Assembly: GCF_027270315.1 (NCBI RefSeq)
Contig: NZ_CP114413.1
Location: forward strand, 2,790,001-2,854,000
DNA length: 64,000 nt
Direction of reading: 5' to 3'
From: Streptomyces cinnabarinus
Lineage (GTDB): Bacteria; Actinomycetota; Actinomycetes; Streptomycetales; Streptomycetaceae
The notes beneath the pieces are model-generated. The model searched no databases. It was not told the DNA's origin and was given only the letters and a program-made list of their open reading frames with translations. This document shows, in pieces, positions 43,931 through 52,900 of this stretch; the stretch's first letter is position 1; every line of letters starts with the position of its first letter. The translations under genes were made by a program, and so were the position numbers.

Positions 43931-45013
43931 CTAGGGCCTCCCGCCCGTCGTCGTCACTCTCGCCCTCGTCAGAGTCTCGGTGACGGCGAGGGTGGCGGGG
44001 ACCGGGATGTCGAGGCTTCGGGGGTGGCCGAACAGGGCCGACTCGGTGCCGATGGGGTAGCCGGTCTCCGGGTCGAACAGGGCCGTTTCCCGTTGGGTGC
44101 TGCCGTCCAGCGTCTCGGTCTGGGACACCGCGACGGCGCTTCGTCCGTTCCAGGTCGTCGTCGTGGCCACGGTCACCCCGGCGCTGTCGGCGAGGACCTC
44201 CAGCGCCGCCGCCCGGAGTCGCGGGTCCGCCGGGCCCGAGCGCGCCGCGTAGGTGAGGAGGTCGTGCACTCCGAGGACGATCATGCCGCCCTCCCAGTTC
44301 ACCTTCCGCAGCTGCCGTGCCAGCTCGCGGGAGTCGGTGGAGAACGGCGCGACGGTCCCCCAGTCCGTGCCTTCCGGCGTGGGGAACTCGCCGGGCCCGA
44401 AGATCTCGTCCTCGACCCCGGTGCCCGCGATCAGGCCCGCCTCCTCGGCATCCTTGCGCTGCGCGGAATCGGGGTGGAGCGGGTCACCGTACGAGCTGCG
44501 CCGCCGACCCGAACCGTCCTTGCCCACCCAGGACTCGGTCACCGTGGGCACGGCCGCACTCGCCACGCCGCCGGGCACGTCCCCGGCCGTGTTCAGCCAC
44601 CAGCCCCACGTCTTCGCATACTGGTAAGCCCCCCGCGCCACCTCGGGTTCGAGCCTGGCCACGCGCCGCGCGAAGGCGAGGAGGAACTCCCCCGCCGACC
44701 GCGCCGACCCCTCGTCGACGGGACGCAGTGACAGCACCGGAGGCGTGTAGGCGACCGGCGTCGGGGCCTCGCCGCCCGGAAGGAGATCCCGGCCGCCCAC
44801 GGCCAGCGCCGCCGCGCCGACCCCCGCGACCGCCGCCCCCACGAGCAGCCGACGCCGGCCCAGCGGGAGCCGCCGAGGACGCCGGGTCTCGCGCAGCGCC
44901 CGCAGCGTGTGTTCCGCCCGTGGCGGCAGTTCGGCGCCGGCCCGCTCGACGGGTCCCGCCGGATCACCGACCGCGGTCAGGAGTTCCCGGACCCGCTCCA
45001 CATCGCGCTTCAC
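43931..45013 (-). CDS. Membrane protein downstream of ECF sigma (CU044_5270-type, probable anti-sigma)
   Basis: 360 residues. The cytoplasmic N terminus (about 70 residues) has the helical pattern VRELLTAVGDPAGP. One transmembrane helix (LLVGAAVAGVGAAALAVGG) and a 270-residue outer domain follow. Layout and overlap with the sigma gene (45010-45013) match streptomycete sigma/CU044_5270 pairs. It has no zinc-binding motif. Likely holds the sigma factor inactive until an envelope signal arrives; inferred. Confidence 0.72.
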   Translation of the reverse strand: MKRDVERVRELLTAVGDPAGPVERAGAELPPRAEHTLRALRETRRPRRLPLGRRRLLVGAAVAGVGAAALAVGGRDLLPGGEAPTPVAYTPPVLSLRPVDEGSARSAGEFLLAFARRVARLEPEVARGAYQYAKTWGWWLNTAGDVPGGVASAAVPTVTESWVGKDGSGRRRSSYGDPLHPDSAQRKDAEEAGLIAGTGVEDEIFGPGEFPTPEGTDWGTVAPFSTDSRELARQLRKVNWEGGMIVLGVHDLLTYAARSGPADPRLRAAALEVLADSAGVTVATTTTWNGRSAVAVSQTETLDGSTQRETALFDPETGYPIGTESALFGHPRSLDIPVPATLAVTETLTRARVTTTGGRP

Positions 45014-45561
45014 GTCGCATTCCTCTCCGCCGGCACAGGGCGCTGGTCGACAACCGCGGGACCGTCCTTCGCGAGCTCGCGCTCCAATCTGCGCCGAGCC
45101 CGGTGCAGACGTACCGCGAAGGCGGCCTTGCTGCAGCCGAGAGCCTGGGCCGCCTCGTTCGCGTCGAGGCCGTCCCAGGAGACCAGCATCAGCACTTCAC
45201 GATCGCTCTCGGACAACCGCGCAAGAACCCGGGCGGCACCCAAGCGCTCCAACACCTCGACATCCGCGCCCGGTTCGCCGCCGGCCGAGTCCTCCTCGCC
45301 TCGCAATCGGCCGGCCAGCCGGTCCACCCGCCCCTGGGAACGCCGCGCGTTGGCGGCGACCCGCCGGGCGATGCCGTACAGCCAGGGCAGGGCGTCGCCC
45401 CGCTTCGTCGGCCATCGCTCCCAGGCGATGACGAAGACCTCCGAGGCGGCGTCGTCGACGAGGTCCGGGGCCAGTCTGCGCACCAGGTACCTCACCACCG
45501 GGTGGTACGCGTCCCGATACACCGCCTCGAACACGGACCACTCATCCGCGATCTCGCCCAC
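45010..45561 (-). CDS. ECF RNA polymerase sigma factor
   Basis: 183 residues. Region 2 includes FEAVYRDAYHPVVRYLVRRL and VDDAASEVFVIAWERW; region 4 is LARLSESDREVLMLVSWDGLDANEAAQALGCSKAA in sequence. A long acidic linker joins them. Co-translated with its membrane partner. Distinct from the SigE-family sigma factor at 11.1 kb. Targets unknown. Confidence 0.92.
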   Translation of the reverse strand: MGEIADEWSVFEAVYRDAYHPVVRYLVRRLAPDLVDDAASEVFVIAWERWPTKRGDALPWLYGIARRVAANARRSQGRVDRLAGRLRGEEDSAGGEPGADVEVLERLGAARVLARLSESDREVLMLVSWDGLDANEAAQALGCSKAAFAVRLHRARRRLERELAKDGPAVVDQRPVPAERNAT

Positions 45562-45671
45562 CCGGCCTCCCCTTCCGACGATGCTCGCAGACCGTTTGTG
45601 TCCGTCACCCCGGCGCGATTACACGGGAACTCGGTTGAGTTCACAGCCTCCCGTGCTGGAACATCCGTCCG

Positions 45672-46466
45672 GTGGAACCGCACATACGCCCCTATCACCT
45701 CACCTGGCCCGAGGTGGACCCCACCACGCACCCCTTCGAGAGTGGGGAAGTGCTGGACGTCATCAGGGGGTTGGGGCCCGCCGGGCGAACCCCCACGCGG
45801 CCGGAATGGCCGCGGTCGAAGGACCGGGACAAGGCGTACGAGGAGTACAGGAAGCTCTGCGACTGGTCCCACACCGTGGGCTGGGAGTGGGCCGACGCCC
45901 TGACGCGGGCGCTGGTCGAGCGGTACGGGGTGTGGGCCAGTGGGTGGCGGTGGTCGCATGATGAGGGGGATCTCGGGGGCGGGCCCGTCGGGCGCTGGTG
46001 TTGCGCCCTGCACTCCGTCACCACCCCGGACGAGACCCTTGAGCGCGTCGCCGACGCCCTCCGCGAGTGGCGGGACTGGCTGGAGTTCCTCGGGCGGTTC
46101 TTCGACCGCTATCCGCTCTCCCAACTCCCCGCCGAGGACCGCCTCGACGCGTGGGAGCGCGCCACCCACCAGCTGATCCTGCACTCCCTGGACCGCACCG
46201 GCTCCGGAGACGCCTGGTACGCGCACTGCCGACAGGTCCTGACCTGGTTCCTCACCCGCTGGGACGTCGACCCGGCCACCGCCCACACCCTCGTCGAGGA
46301 CGCCATCGGCGGCCGCTTCGAGAGCTGGACCGCGCCGCGGGACACCCTCGTCACCGACGTCGCCGAGCAGCTCGCCGCCTCCATCGAGACGGATGCCCAG
46401 CCCCCTGTCGACCCCGGCAACTACACCTTCACTTCCGCCCGGCTTCACACCTACCTCGACGAATGA
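45672..46466 (+). CDS. Unknown protein encoded upstream of a Fic protein
   Basis: 264 residues from GTG 45672. Rich in Trp (about 16) and charged residues, with no signal peptide or membrane helix. Motif-like stretches are YRKLCDWSHTVGWEWADAL and WRDWLEFLGRFFDRYPLSQLP. I do not recognise a domain. Its stop overlaps the Fic gene start (ATGA), so the two proteins are made together. It may be the target, scaffold or inhibitor of the Fic enzyme, but I see no (S/T)xxxE(G/N) inhibitory helix that would make it a classic antitoxin. Confidence 0.65.
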   Translation: MEPHIRPYHLTWPEVDPTTHPFESGEVLDVIRGLGPAGRTPTRPEWPRSKDRDKAYEEYRKLCDWSHTVGWEWADALTRALVERYGVWASGWRWSHDEGDLGGGPVGRWCCALHSVTTPDETLERVADALREWRDWLEFLGRFFDRYPLSQLPAEDRLDAWERATHQLILHSLDRTGSGDAWYAHCRQVLTWFLTRWDVDPATAHTLVEDAIGGRFESWTAPRDTLVTDVAEQLAASIETDAQPPVDPGNYTFTSARLHTYLDE

Positions 46467-47152
46467 CCGCAACCACCGATCATCTCCGCACCTGGCTCGC
46501 CCTCCGCGACCAAGTCCCCTGGCACCAGGCCCGCCCCATCGCCCTCCCCGCCCCACGCCCCCACCGCGACGGCGCCGCCCACGACATCCGCACCCACGAC
46601 CACGCCCGCGACCCCCGCCGCGCCGCCCACCTCCTCGCCGCCCTCTCCCGCACCCGCGCGGACGCCGCCTCCGACACCCCGCTCTCCTTCCAACTCCTCA
46701 GCTCCTGGCAGCGCCTGGTCCTCGACACCCCCGAGGCCCCCTCCTTCCGCGTCCACCCCGCCTACGCCAAAGCCGGCCGCGAGCGCTACGACATCTCCCC
46801 CGAACTCCCCGCCCGACTCGACGCCTGCCTCCGCGAGGCCGAAGCCGACGACCTCCCCCTCACCGCCCGAGCCGCCCGCGCCTACCTCGACGTCTGCTTC
46901 TTCCACCCCTTCACCGACGGCAACGCCCGCTCCGCCTTCCTCACCCTGACCTTCCTGCTGGCCCGCGCGGGCGTCACTCTCGACCAAGTCGGCCCCGTAC
47001 GACGCCTCCAGCGGCGCGCCGACGACCCCCACGGCGCCCTCGCCCTCGCCGACCTCCTCGCCCTCCTCATCGCAGGCATTCGAACCACACCGTCTTCCCA
47101 CCCCCACTCCAGCCCCGCCGGTCGACCCCCCACTTGTCCGCCACCTCACTGA
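46463..47152 (+). CDS. Fic-domain protein (AMPylation-type transferase)
   Basis: 229 residues from ATG 46463. The Fic core motif is HPFTDGNARSAF, with the catalytic His and the metal-binding Asp; the usual HxFx(D/E)GNGR has Ala in place of the second Gly here. A leading helical domain (residues 50-130) matches the Fic fold. Fic enzymes transfer AMP or other nucleotides to hydroxyl groups of target proteins. The last 86 bp overlap the end of the leftward ATPase gene, so the Pro/Ser-rich C-terminal tail is probably dispensable. Coupled with the unknown gene upstream. Confidence 0.85.
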   Translation: MTATTDHLRTWLALRDQVPWHQARPIALPAPRPHRDGAAHDIRTHDHARDPRRAAHLLAALSRTRADAASDTPLSFQLLSSWQRLVLDTPEAPSFRVHPAYAKAGRERYDISPELPARLDACLREAEADDLPLTARAARAYLDVCFFHPFTDGNARSAFLTLTFLLARAGVTLDQVGPVRRLQRRADDPHGALALADLLALLIAGIRTTPSSHPHSSPAGRPPTCPPPH

Positions 47153-47489
47153 GCAGCACCAGACCCCGGCCCCCCTCCGCGTCCGGCAGCAACCTGCCCT
47201 CCATGCACGGCACTTCGGCACACCCGTCCGCCACCTCCACCCGCACCCCCTCCTCCTGCCGCAGCACCAGCACCCGGCAACGCCGGTCCGGGACATGGCG
47301 TACGACATTGGCGACCAGCTCGGTCACGCCCAGTGCGACGACGTCGTACAGTTCCGGCAGGTCCCAATCGGCCAGCAGGGACCGGACGATCCGGCGGATG
47401 TGCCGCGCGGAGTGCTCACCCACGGTCAAGTGCAGGGCGTACTGCACCGTGTGGGGCGTGGCGAGCGCGGGGGGAATGTATTCGTTCAC
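47067..47489 (-). CDS. RsbW/SpoIIAB-like ATP-binding protein
   Basis: 140 residues from GTG 47489. A single HATPase_c domain: N box VALGVTELVANVVRHV, then VRVEVADGC and GRGLVLLSEVADKWG as G boxes. In Streptomyces such small kinases are paired with divergent XRE-DUF5753 and DUF397 genes, as here. It probably regulates that module by phosphorylation or binding. Confidence 0.88.
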   Translation of the reverse strand: MNEYIPPALATPHTVQYALHLTVGEHSARHIRRIVRSLLADWDLPELYDVVALGVTELVANVVRHVPDRRCRVLVLRQEEGVRVEVADGCAEVPCMEGRLLPDAEGGRGLVLLSEVADKWGVDRRGWSGGGKTVWFECLR

Positions 47490-47563
47490 GGTACGAGGCT
47501 GACCTCGCGCGACTACTCTGGGCTACAGATCGAACACAACATGCTCGGAAGTGAGGGCACTTC

Positions 47564-48391
47564 GTGACGCACGTCAATGTTCTGGATCCGGGCGCATCGC
47601 CCCTCGACTACTACGGCTTCGAACTCCGCCGGTACCGGGAGGCCGCCGGTCTCACTCAGCGCCAGTTGGGCGAGATCGTCAACTACACCGGGTCCCTCGT
47701 CGGCCAGATCGAGACGGCCCGCAAACTCCCGACCCTGGAGTTCAGCCAGCGAGCAGACGCTGCGCTCAACACGGGCGGGTTACTGTCCCGGCTGGTCGCG
47801 CTGGTGATGCGCAGTCAACTTCCGGCCTGGTTCCAGCAAGTAGCCGAGCTGGAGGCCAGGGCGACAGAGATCTGCGCGTTCCACACGCACTTGGTACACG
47901 GTCTCCTTCAGACCAAGGCATACGCCCGCTCAGTCCTGGGCGTTCTCGACGAAACCAACCTCGACGACCGCACCGCCGTCCGGCTCGCTCGTCAGCGCAT
48001 CTTCGAGAAGGACGAGCCGCCGATCTTCTGGATGATTCTCAGCGAGGCAGCACTGCATCAGGAAATCGGCAGCCGCGAGGTGATGCGCGAACAGCTCGCC
48101 CACCTACTGACCTTCGAGAACAATCCCCGAATCAACATCCAGGTGGTGCCGTTCTCGGCTGGGGCCCATGCAGGTCTACAAGGCTCGTTCGACATCTTCC
48201 GCTTCCCGAGCGATCCGACCATCGTCTACACGGAGGGTTACGGCAGCGGGCATCCAACCGCGAACCCAGCCACCGTCAAAGACTGCTCGCTCCGTTACGA
48301 TCATCTTCAGGCCGCCGCGCTCTCCCTCAAGGACTCGGCGGAGTTGATCCGGCGCGTGATGGAGGACCGCTATGGAGAGCAACTGGCGTAA
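47564..48391 (+). CDS. XRE-family regulator with DUF5753 (WhiJ/AbaA type)
   Basis: 275 residues from GTG 47564, six bases after GAGGG. The helix-turn-helix (about 20-75) reads LRRYREAAGLTQRQLGEIVNYTGSLVGQIE. The rest is DUF5753 (FHTHLVHGLLQTKAYARSVL, EAALHQEIGSREVMREQLAHLL, VVPFSAGAHAGLQGSF). Members affect development and antibiotic production with a DUF397 partner. The DUF397 gene overlaps by 20 bp. Confidence 0.93.
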   Translation: MTHVNVLDPGASPLDYYGFELRRYREAAGLTQRQLGEIVNYTGSLVGQIETARKLPTLEFSQRADAALNTGGLLSRLVALVMRSQLPAWFQQVAELEARATEICAFHTHLVHGLLQTKAYARSVLGVLDETNLDDRTAVRLARQRIFEKDEPPIFWMILSEAALHQEIGSREVMREQLAHLLTFENNPRINIQVVPFSAGAHAGLQGSFDIFRFPSDPTIVYTEGYGSGHPTANPATVKDCSLRYDHLQAAALSLKDSAELIRRVMEDRYGEQLA

Positions 48392-48554
48392 GTCGTCGTA
48401 CAGCGGTGATCAGGGCGGCTCCTGCGTCGAGATCGCCGAAGGCACCAGCGCCATCGCCGTCCGCGACTCAAAGAACCCGGCGGGGCCGATCCTCACCCTC
48501 GACCCCGCGGCCTTCTCCGCCTTCACCACCTGGGCCGCTACAGCCGCTGAATAA
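48372..48554 (+). CDS. DUF397 protein
   Basis: 60 residues from ATG 48372, GGAGGA five bases upstream. Signature WRKSSYSGDQGGSCVEIAE and IAVRDSKNPAGPILTL. Acts as antagonist or partner of the XRE regulator in WhiJ-like systems. Overlaps the 3' end of the thiolase gene by 17 bp. Confidence 0.93.
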   Translation: MESNWRKSSYSGDQGGSCVEIAEGTSAIAVRDSKNPAGPILTLDPAAFSAFTTWAATAAE

Positions 48555-49707
48555 TCGTGCCGGTGGCCAGCCCGCCGCCCGCACACATTGTGACCAGCGC
48601 GAACTCCTTGTCCACGCGCTCCAGTTCATGCAGCGCCGTGGCGATCAGCCGCGCCCCCGTCGCCCCCACGGGGTGACCCAGCGCGATACCACCGCCGTTG
48701 ACGTTGACCTTCTCCAGGCTCTGGTCGAAGACCTGGGTCCAGCTCAACACCACGGACGCGAAGGCCTCGTTGATCTCGACGAGGTCGATGTCCTTCAGGG
48801 ACATCCCCGCCTTGCCGAGCACCGCCTTCGTCGCGTCGATCGGTCCGTCGAGGTGGAAGTGCGGGTCGGCGCCGACCAGCGCCTGCGCCACGATCCGGGC
48901 CCGGGGACGCAGTTTCAGGGCCCGTGCCATCCGCTTCGACGCCCACATGATGGCGGCCGCCCCGTCGCTGATCTGGGACGAGTTGCCTGCCGTGTGAATG
49001 GCTGTCGGCATGACCGGCTTGAGGCCCGCCAGCGCCTCCATGGAGGTGTCGCGCAGACCCTCGTCGCGGTCGACGAGCCGCCACATGCCCTGGCCCGCAC
49101 GCTGTTCGTCCTCGGTCGTCGGGACCTGCACCGCGAACGTCTCCCGCTTGAACCGCTCCTCGGCCCACGCGACCGCGGCCCGTTCCTGCGACAGCAGCCC
49201 CAGTGCGTCGACGTTCTCGCGCGTCAGCCCCCGATGACGCCCGATCCGCTCCGCCGCCTCGAACTGGTTGGGGAGGTCGACGTTCCACTCGTCGGGGAAC
49301 GGCTTGCCCGGCCCGTGTTTGGAACCCGACCCCAGCGGCACCCGCGACATCGCCTCGACCCCGCAGGAGATACCGACGTCGATGACCCCAGCCGCGATCA
49401 TGTTCGCGGTCATGTGCGACGCCTGCTGCGAGGAGCCGCACTGGCAGTCGACCGTCGTCGCCGCCGTCTCGTACGGCAGGCCCATCGTGAGCCAGGCCGT
49501 GCGCGCGGGGTTCATGGACTGCTCGCCGGCGTGGGTGACCGTGCCGCCGACGATCTGCTCCACGCAGTCGGCGGGAATGCCGGTGCGGCCTAGGAGTTCA
49601 CGGTAGGTCTCGCCCAGCAGATAAGCCGGGTGCAGGTTGGCGAGCGCTCCGCCGCGCTTGCCGATGGGAGTGCGAACGGCTTCGACGATCACAGGTTCGG
49701 AGGCCAT
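48538..49707 (-). CDS. Acetyl-CoA acetyltransferase / steroid thiolase (FadA5-like)
   Basis: 389 residues from ATG 49707; the longer ORF adds a low-quality extension. Nucleophile Cys is in TTVDCQCGSSQQASH, the general-base His in GGGIALGHPVGATGARL and the second Cys in TMCAGGGLATGT. The DLPNQFEAAERIGRHRG and FHLDGPIDATKAVLGKAG blocks match mycobacterial FadA5 (Rv3546) as I remember it, which thiolyses the cholesterol side chain. A KstR-type operator lies 57 bp upstream, supporting a steroid role. A general beta-ketothiolase remains possible. Confidence 0.88.
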   Translation of the reverse strand: MASEPVIVEAVRTPIGKRGGALANLHPAYLLGETYRELLGRTGIPADCVEQIVGGTVTHAGEQSMNPARTAWLTMGLPYETAATTVDCQCGSSQQASHMTANMIAAGVIDVGISCGVEAMSRVPLGSGSKHGPGKPFPDEWNVDLPNQFEAAERIGRHRGLTRENVDALGLLSQERAAVAWAEERFKRETFAVQVPTTEDEQRAGQGMWRLVDRDEGLRDTSMEALAGLKPVMPTAIHTAGNSSQISDGAAAIMWASKRMARALKLRPRARIVAQALVGADPHFHLDGPIDATKAVLGKAGMSLKDIDLVEINEAFASVVLSWTQVFDQSLEKVNVNGGGIALGHPVGATGARLIATALHELERVDKEFALVTMCAGGGLATGTIIQRL

Positions 49708-49763
49708 GGGGGGCGGTCCTCTCGTCCAGAGGCCAGCAGGGCCTGACAAGGCACACGCACAAC

Positions 49764-49777
49764 TAGTACGTGTTCTA
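49764..49777. promoter_or_regulatory. KstR-type operator, thiolase gene
   Basis: tagtacgtgttcta sits inside aactagtacgtgttctagtt, a 20-bp near-palindrome that differs from the mycobacterial KstR consensus aactagaacgtgttctagtt, as I recall it, by one base. Confidence 0.85.
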
Positions 49778-49977
49778 GTTACCGTGCAGTCTGCTGATGT
49801 GACGCCCATCACCGCAAGGGTCTTGCAGGGGTCTCACCTGGGGCGTGATCCAACTTACGTTTGCGTTAGGCGCGTTCGGCGCTGCCTGCGGTCCTGGCCA
49901 CAGCCGCTTCTTCATGATCGGGACTGTCTTGAAATGCACTACAGGGCGGCCATTCGGCCTCCCTACTGTCGATCACC

Positions 49978-52900
49978 ATGCACTTTCGAACAGGAGTTCA
50001 CTTCAGACGCACCGGACGAACCAAGCAACTCGCTTTGGCCACCGCCCTGTTACTGACCGCCGAAATCGGCATCGCCGCGCTCAGCGGGCAGGCGGCCGTC
50101 GCGGCCCCCGTTCCCGAGGACACGCAGGGCGCGGCCGAGGCCACCCAGCCCTCCGAGGCCGATGTCCTCAAGGGCGACATGCCATGGGCCGCCGCCCACG
50201 CCAAGGGATCGAAGGCATGGGCGGTCCTGGAGGCGGAGAAGACCGGCAAGAAGGTCGTCGTCACCGACGAGACGACCCCCGACTCCCTCACCGTCGCCAA
50301 CCCCGACGGCACGCTCACCACCAAGATGACGCCCGGCCCCGAGCGGGTCTGGCGCGGTGGCAAGTGGCGTACCGTCGACGCCAACCTGACCAAGGCCGCC
50401 GACGGATCGGTGAAGGCGAAGCAGCACCCCAAGGGGCTGCGCCTGGCCGGGAAGGGCGGCACTGTCCCGGGGTCGCTCGCCTCCGCCAAGAAGGCCGCGG
50501 CCCGGGATCTCGTCACGCTCGGTTCCGGGGACGAGAGTGTCACGCTGCAATGGAAGGGCGGCCTGCCGGAGCCCCGACTCGACGGCACCACCGCCCGTTA
50601 CGCGGATGCGGTGCCCGGCGCCGACCTGATCGTCGAGGCGACCCGGACCGGGTTCGAGCAGTTCGTCGAGATCCAGGAGCGGCCGGGCGGCGCCTACTCC
50701 TACACCCTCCCCGTCCAGGCCAAGGGGCTCAAGGCCAAGGCCAAGAAGGACGGGTCCGTCGCGTTCACCGACGCCAGGACGGGCGCGGTGCGGGCCACGA
50801 TGCCCGCGCCGGTCATGTGGGACGCGACCGTCGACAAGACGTCCGGTGAGCACACCCGGCGGTCCCGCGTCGGGATGAAGGTCGTCGACAAGGGCAGCGG
50901 CCGTGTCGACCTGGTCGTCACCCCCAGCTCGGACTTCCTCGGCGACCCGAAGACTCAGTACCCGGTCACCGTCGACCCTTCGACCTCGGCCCTGGCCTCG
51001 ACGTTCGACACGTACGTGCAGCAGGGCGAGACCACGGACCTGTCCACCGACACGGAGCTGGACTTCGGCAACCCCGGCACCACCAACGCCGACGGCACGC
51101 CCCGCACCGCGCGGTCCTTCATCCACTGGAACACCACGCCGATCCAGGACGCGCTGATCGTCGACACGAACCTGGCGCTGTGGAACTTCCACTCCGGCAA
51201 CACCGACTGCGCCAACCAGTCGTGGACCATCTGGGACACCACCGCGGCCGGTACCTCCTCGCGCTGGACCAGCCAGCCGACCTGGAACCAGCAGTACCAC
51301 TCCTCCACCCAGACCCGCGGCAACCCGGACTGCACCGGCAGCCAGCCCGACGGGTGGATCAACGCCGACGTCGACACCCTGGTGCAGAACTGGGCCTCGG
51401 CCAAGGTCACCCGCGGCTACATGGGCCTGCGCGCGGCCACCGACGACACCCGCGCCTGGAAGCGCGTCAACTCCGGCAACAACACGGCCAACCAGCCGAA
51501 GCTGAGCGTGACCTACAACTACCGGCCCTCCGACGGCACCAACCGTCAGGCCGGCGGGCCCTTCCGGTCGTACGCCGGGGTGTGGGCGGTCAACAGCACC
51601 ACGCCCACCCTGCGTGACACCTTCACGGACGCCGACGGTGACACCGTCAACGGCACCTTCCAGGTCTACGACGCGGCCACCAACACCCCCATCACCACGC
51701 CCACGGGCGAGGGCCTGCTGGTCTCGGACTTCGTCGCCTCCGGGAAGCCGGCCAGTGTGACCGTCCCGGCCGGGCAGCTCAAGGACGGCAAGACCTACAA
51801 GTTCCGCACCAACGCCTACGACGGCACCCACTACAACCTCAACTGGTCCCCCTGGACCCAGTTCGTCGTCGACACCACCGCCCCCGCCGAGCCGACGCAG
51901 ATCGTCTCCGCGACCTACCCGGAGAACTGGGGCGGCGGCGGTGCCGGAATCGCGGGCCGCTTCGACGTCACGACCGGCGACCCGGCCCCGTACGAGGTGC
52001 AGTACCGCTTCGACCCGTACGAGGACGACGCCGACACCTACGGCTGGGCATCGGTGCGCACCACCACACCGACGGCGTCCCGGGCGGCTGCGGCGGTCGA
52101 AGCCTCCTACACCGCGACCCCGGCCGCCGACGGCAACCATGTGACGCAGACGCGCACCGTGGACCGGGCGGGCAACGTGGGCCCGATCAAGGACTACGGG
52201 TTCACCGCCGGGAACCGGAACTACAACCGCGCGCAGAAGATCGACATCAAGCTGCCGCAGCCGGACCTGAACTCCGACGTCGCGGCGTATCTCAACGACC
52301 CGCAGCGGATTGCCGACTGGAAGCAGGGCAGCGCGTCGCGCACCCTGCGCAAGGGCGGCGAGACGGTCACCATCACGATGAAGGACAAGCGGTCGCTGGC
52401 GGGAACCCGTAAGGCAGCGAAGGAACTCGCCGATCAGAAGAGGCTACGGGCACCGTCCTACCCCGATCCGATCGTCACCGGCTCCTGGTGCCAGCCGTCG
52501 CTGTTCGGAGAGGCGCAGAAGTCGCTGATCACCCGGAACGAGGCGTGCGTCTTCTATGACCTCGACTACTCGAAGGAGTACTACCTCCACGGCATCCCGA
52601 CCGAGAAGCATCGCGCTCGTTTCGAGATCGCCTTCCAGGTCAAGACCGACCGGCACAACGGGACGATCAAGACCTGGATCCAGCTGAACCCGGTCTTCAA
52701 CGACTTCCCCGGGCACGACCGGTCCGTCCTGTTCGGCGACGGCAACCCCATCGCCCACATGGACTCGATGTGCTTCAGCAGCGCCTGTGAAGGGTCCTCC
52801 GGCGGCAGGGACGTGCGGAACTTCGACTTCTACGGCGACCTCAGCTGGAAGGGCGGCGGCAACGGCACGCCGGTCGACTCCCACATGGCCACCGGTACCG

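Noticed and set aside
49790..49816. tgatgtgacgcccatca as a sixth copy of the 15-bp palindrome
   Set aside because: The arms are separated by seven bases instead of three, and the CTGA/TCAG ends are not both present.
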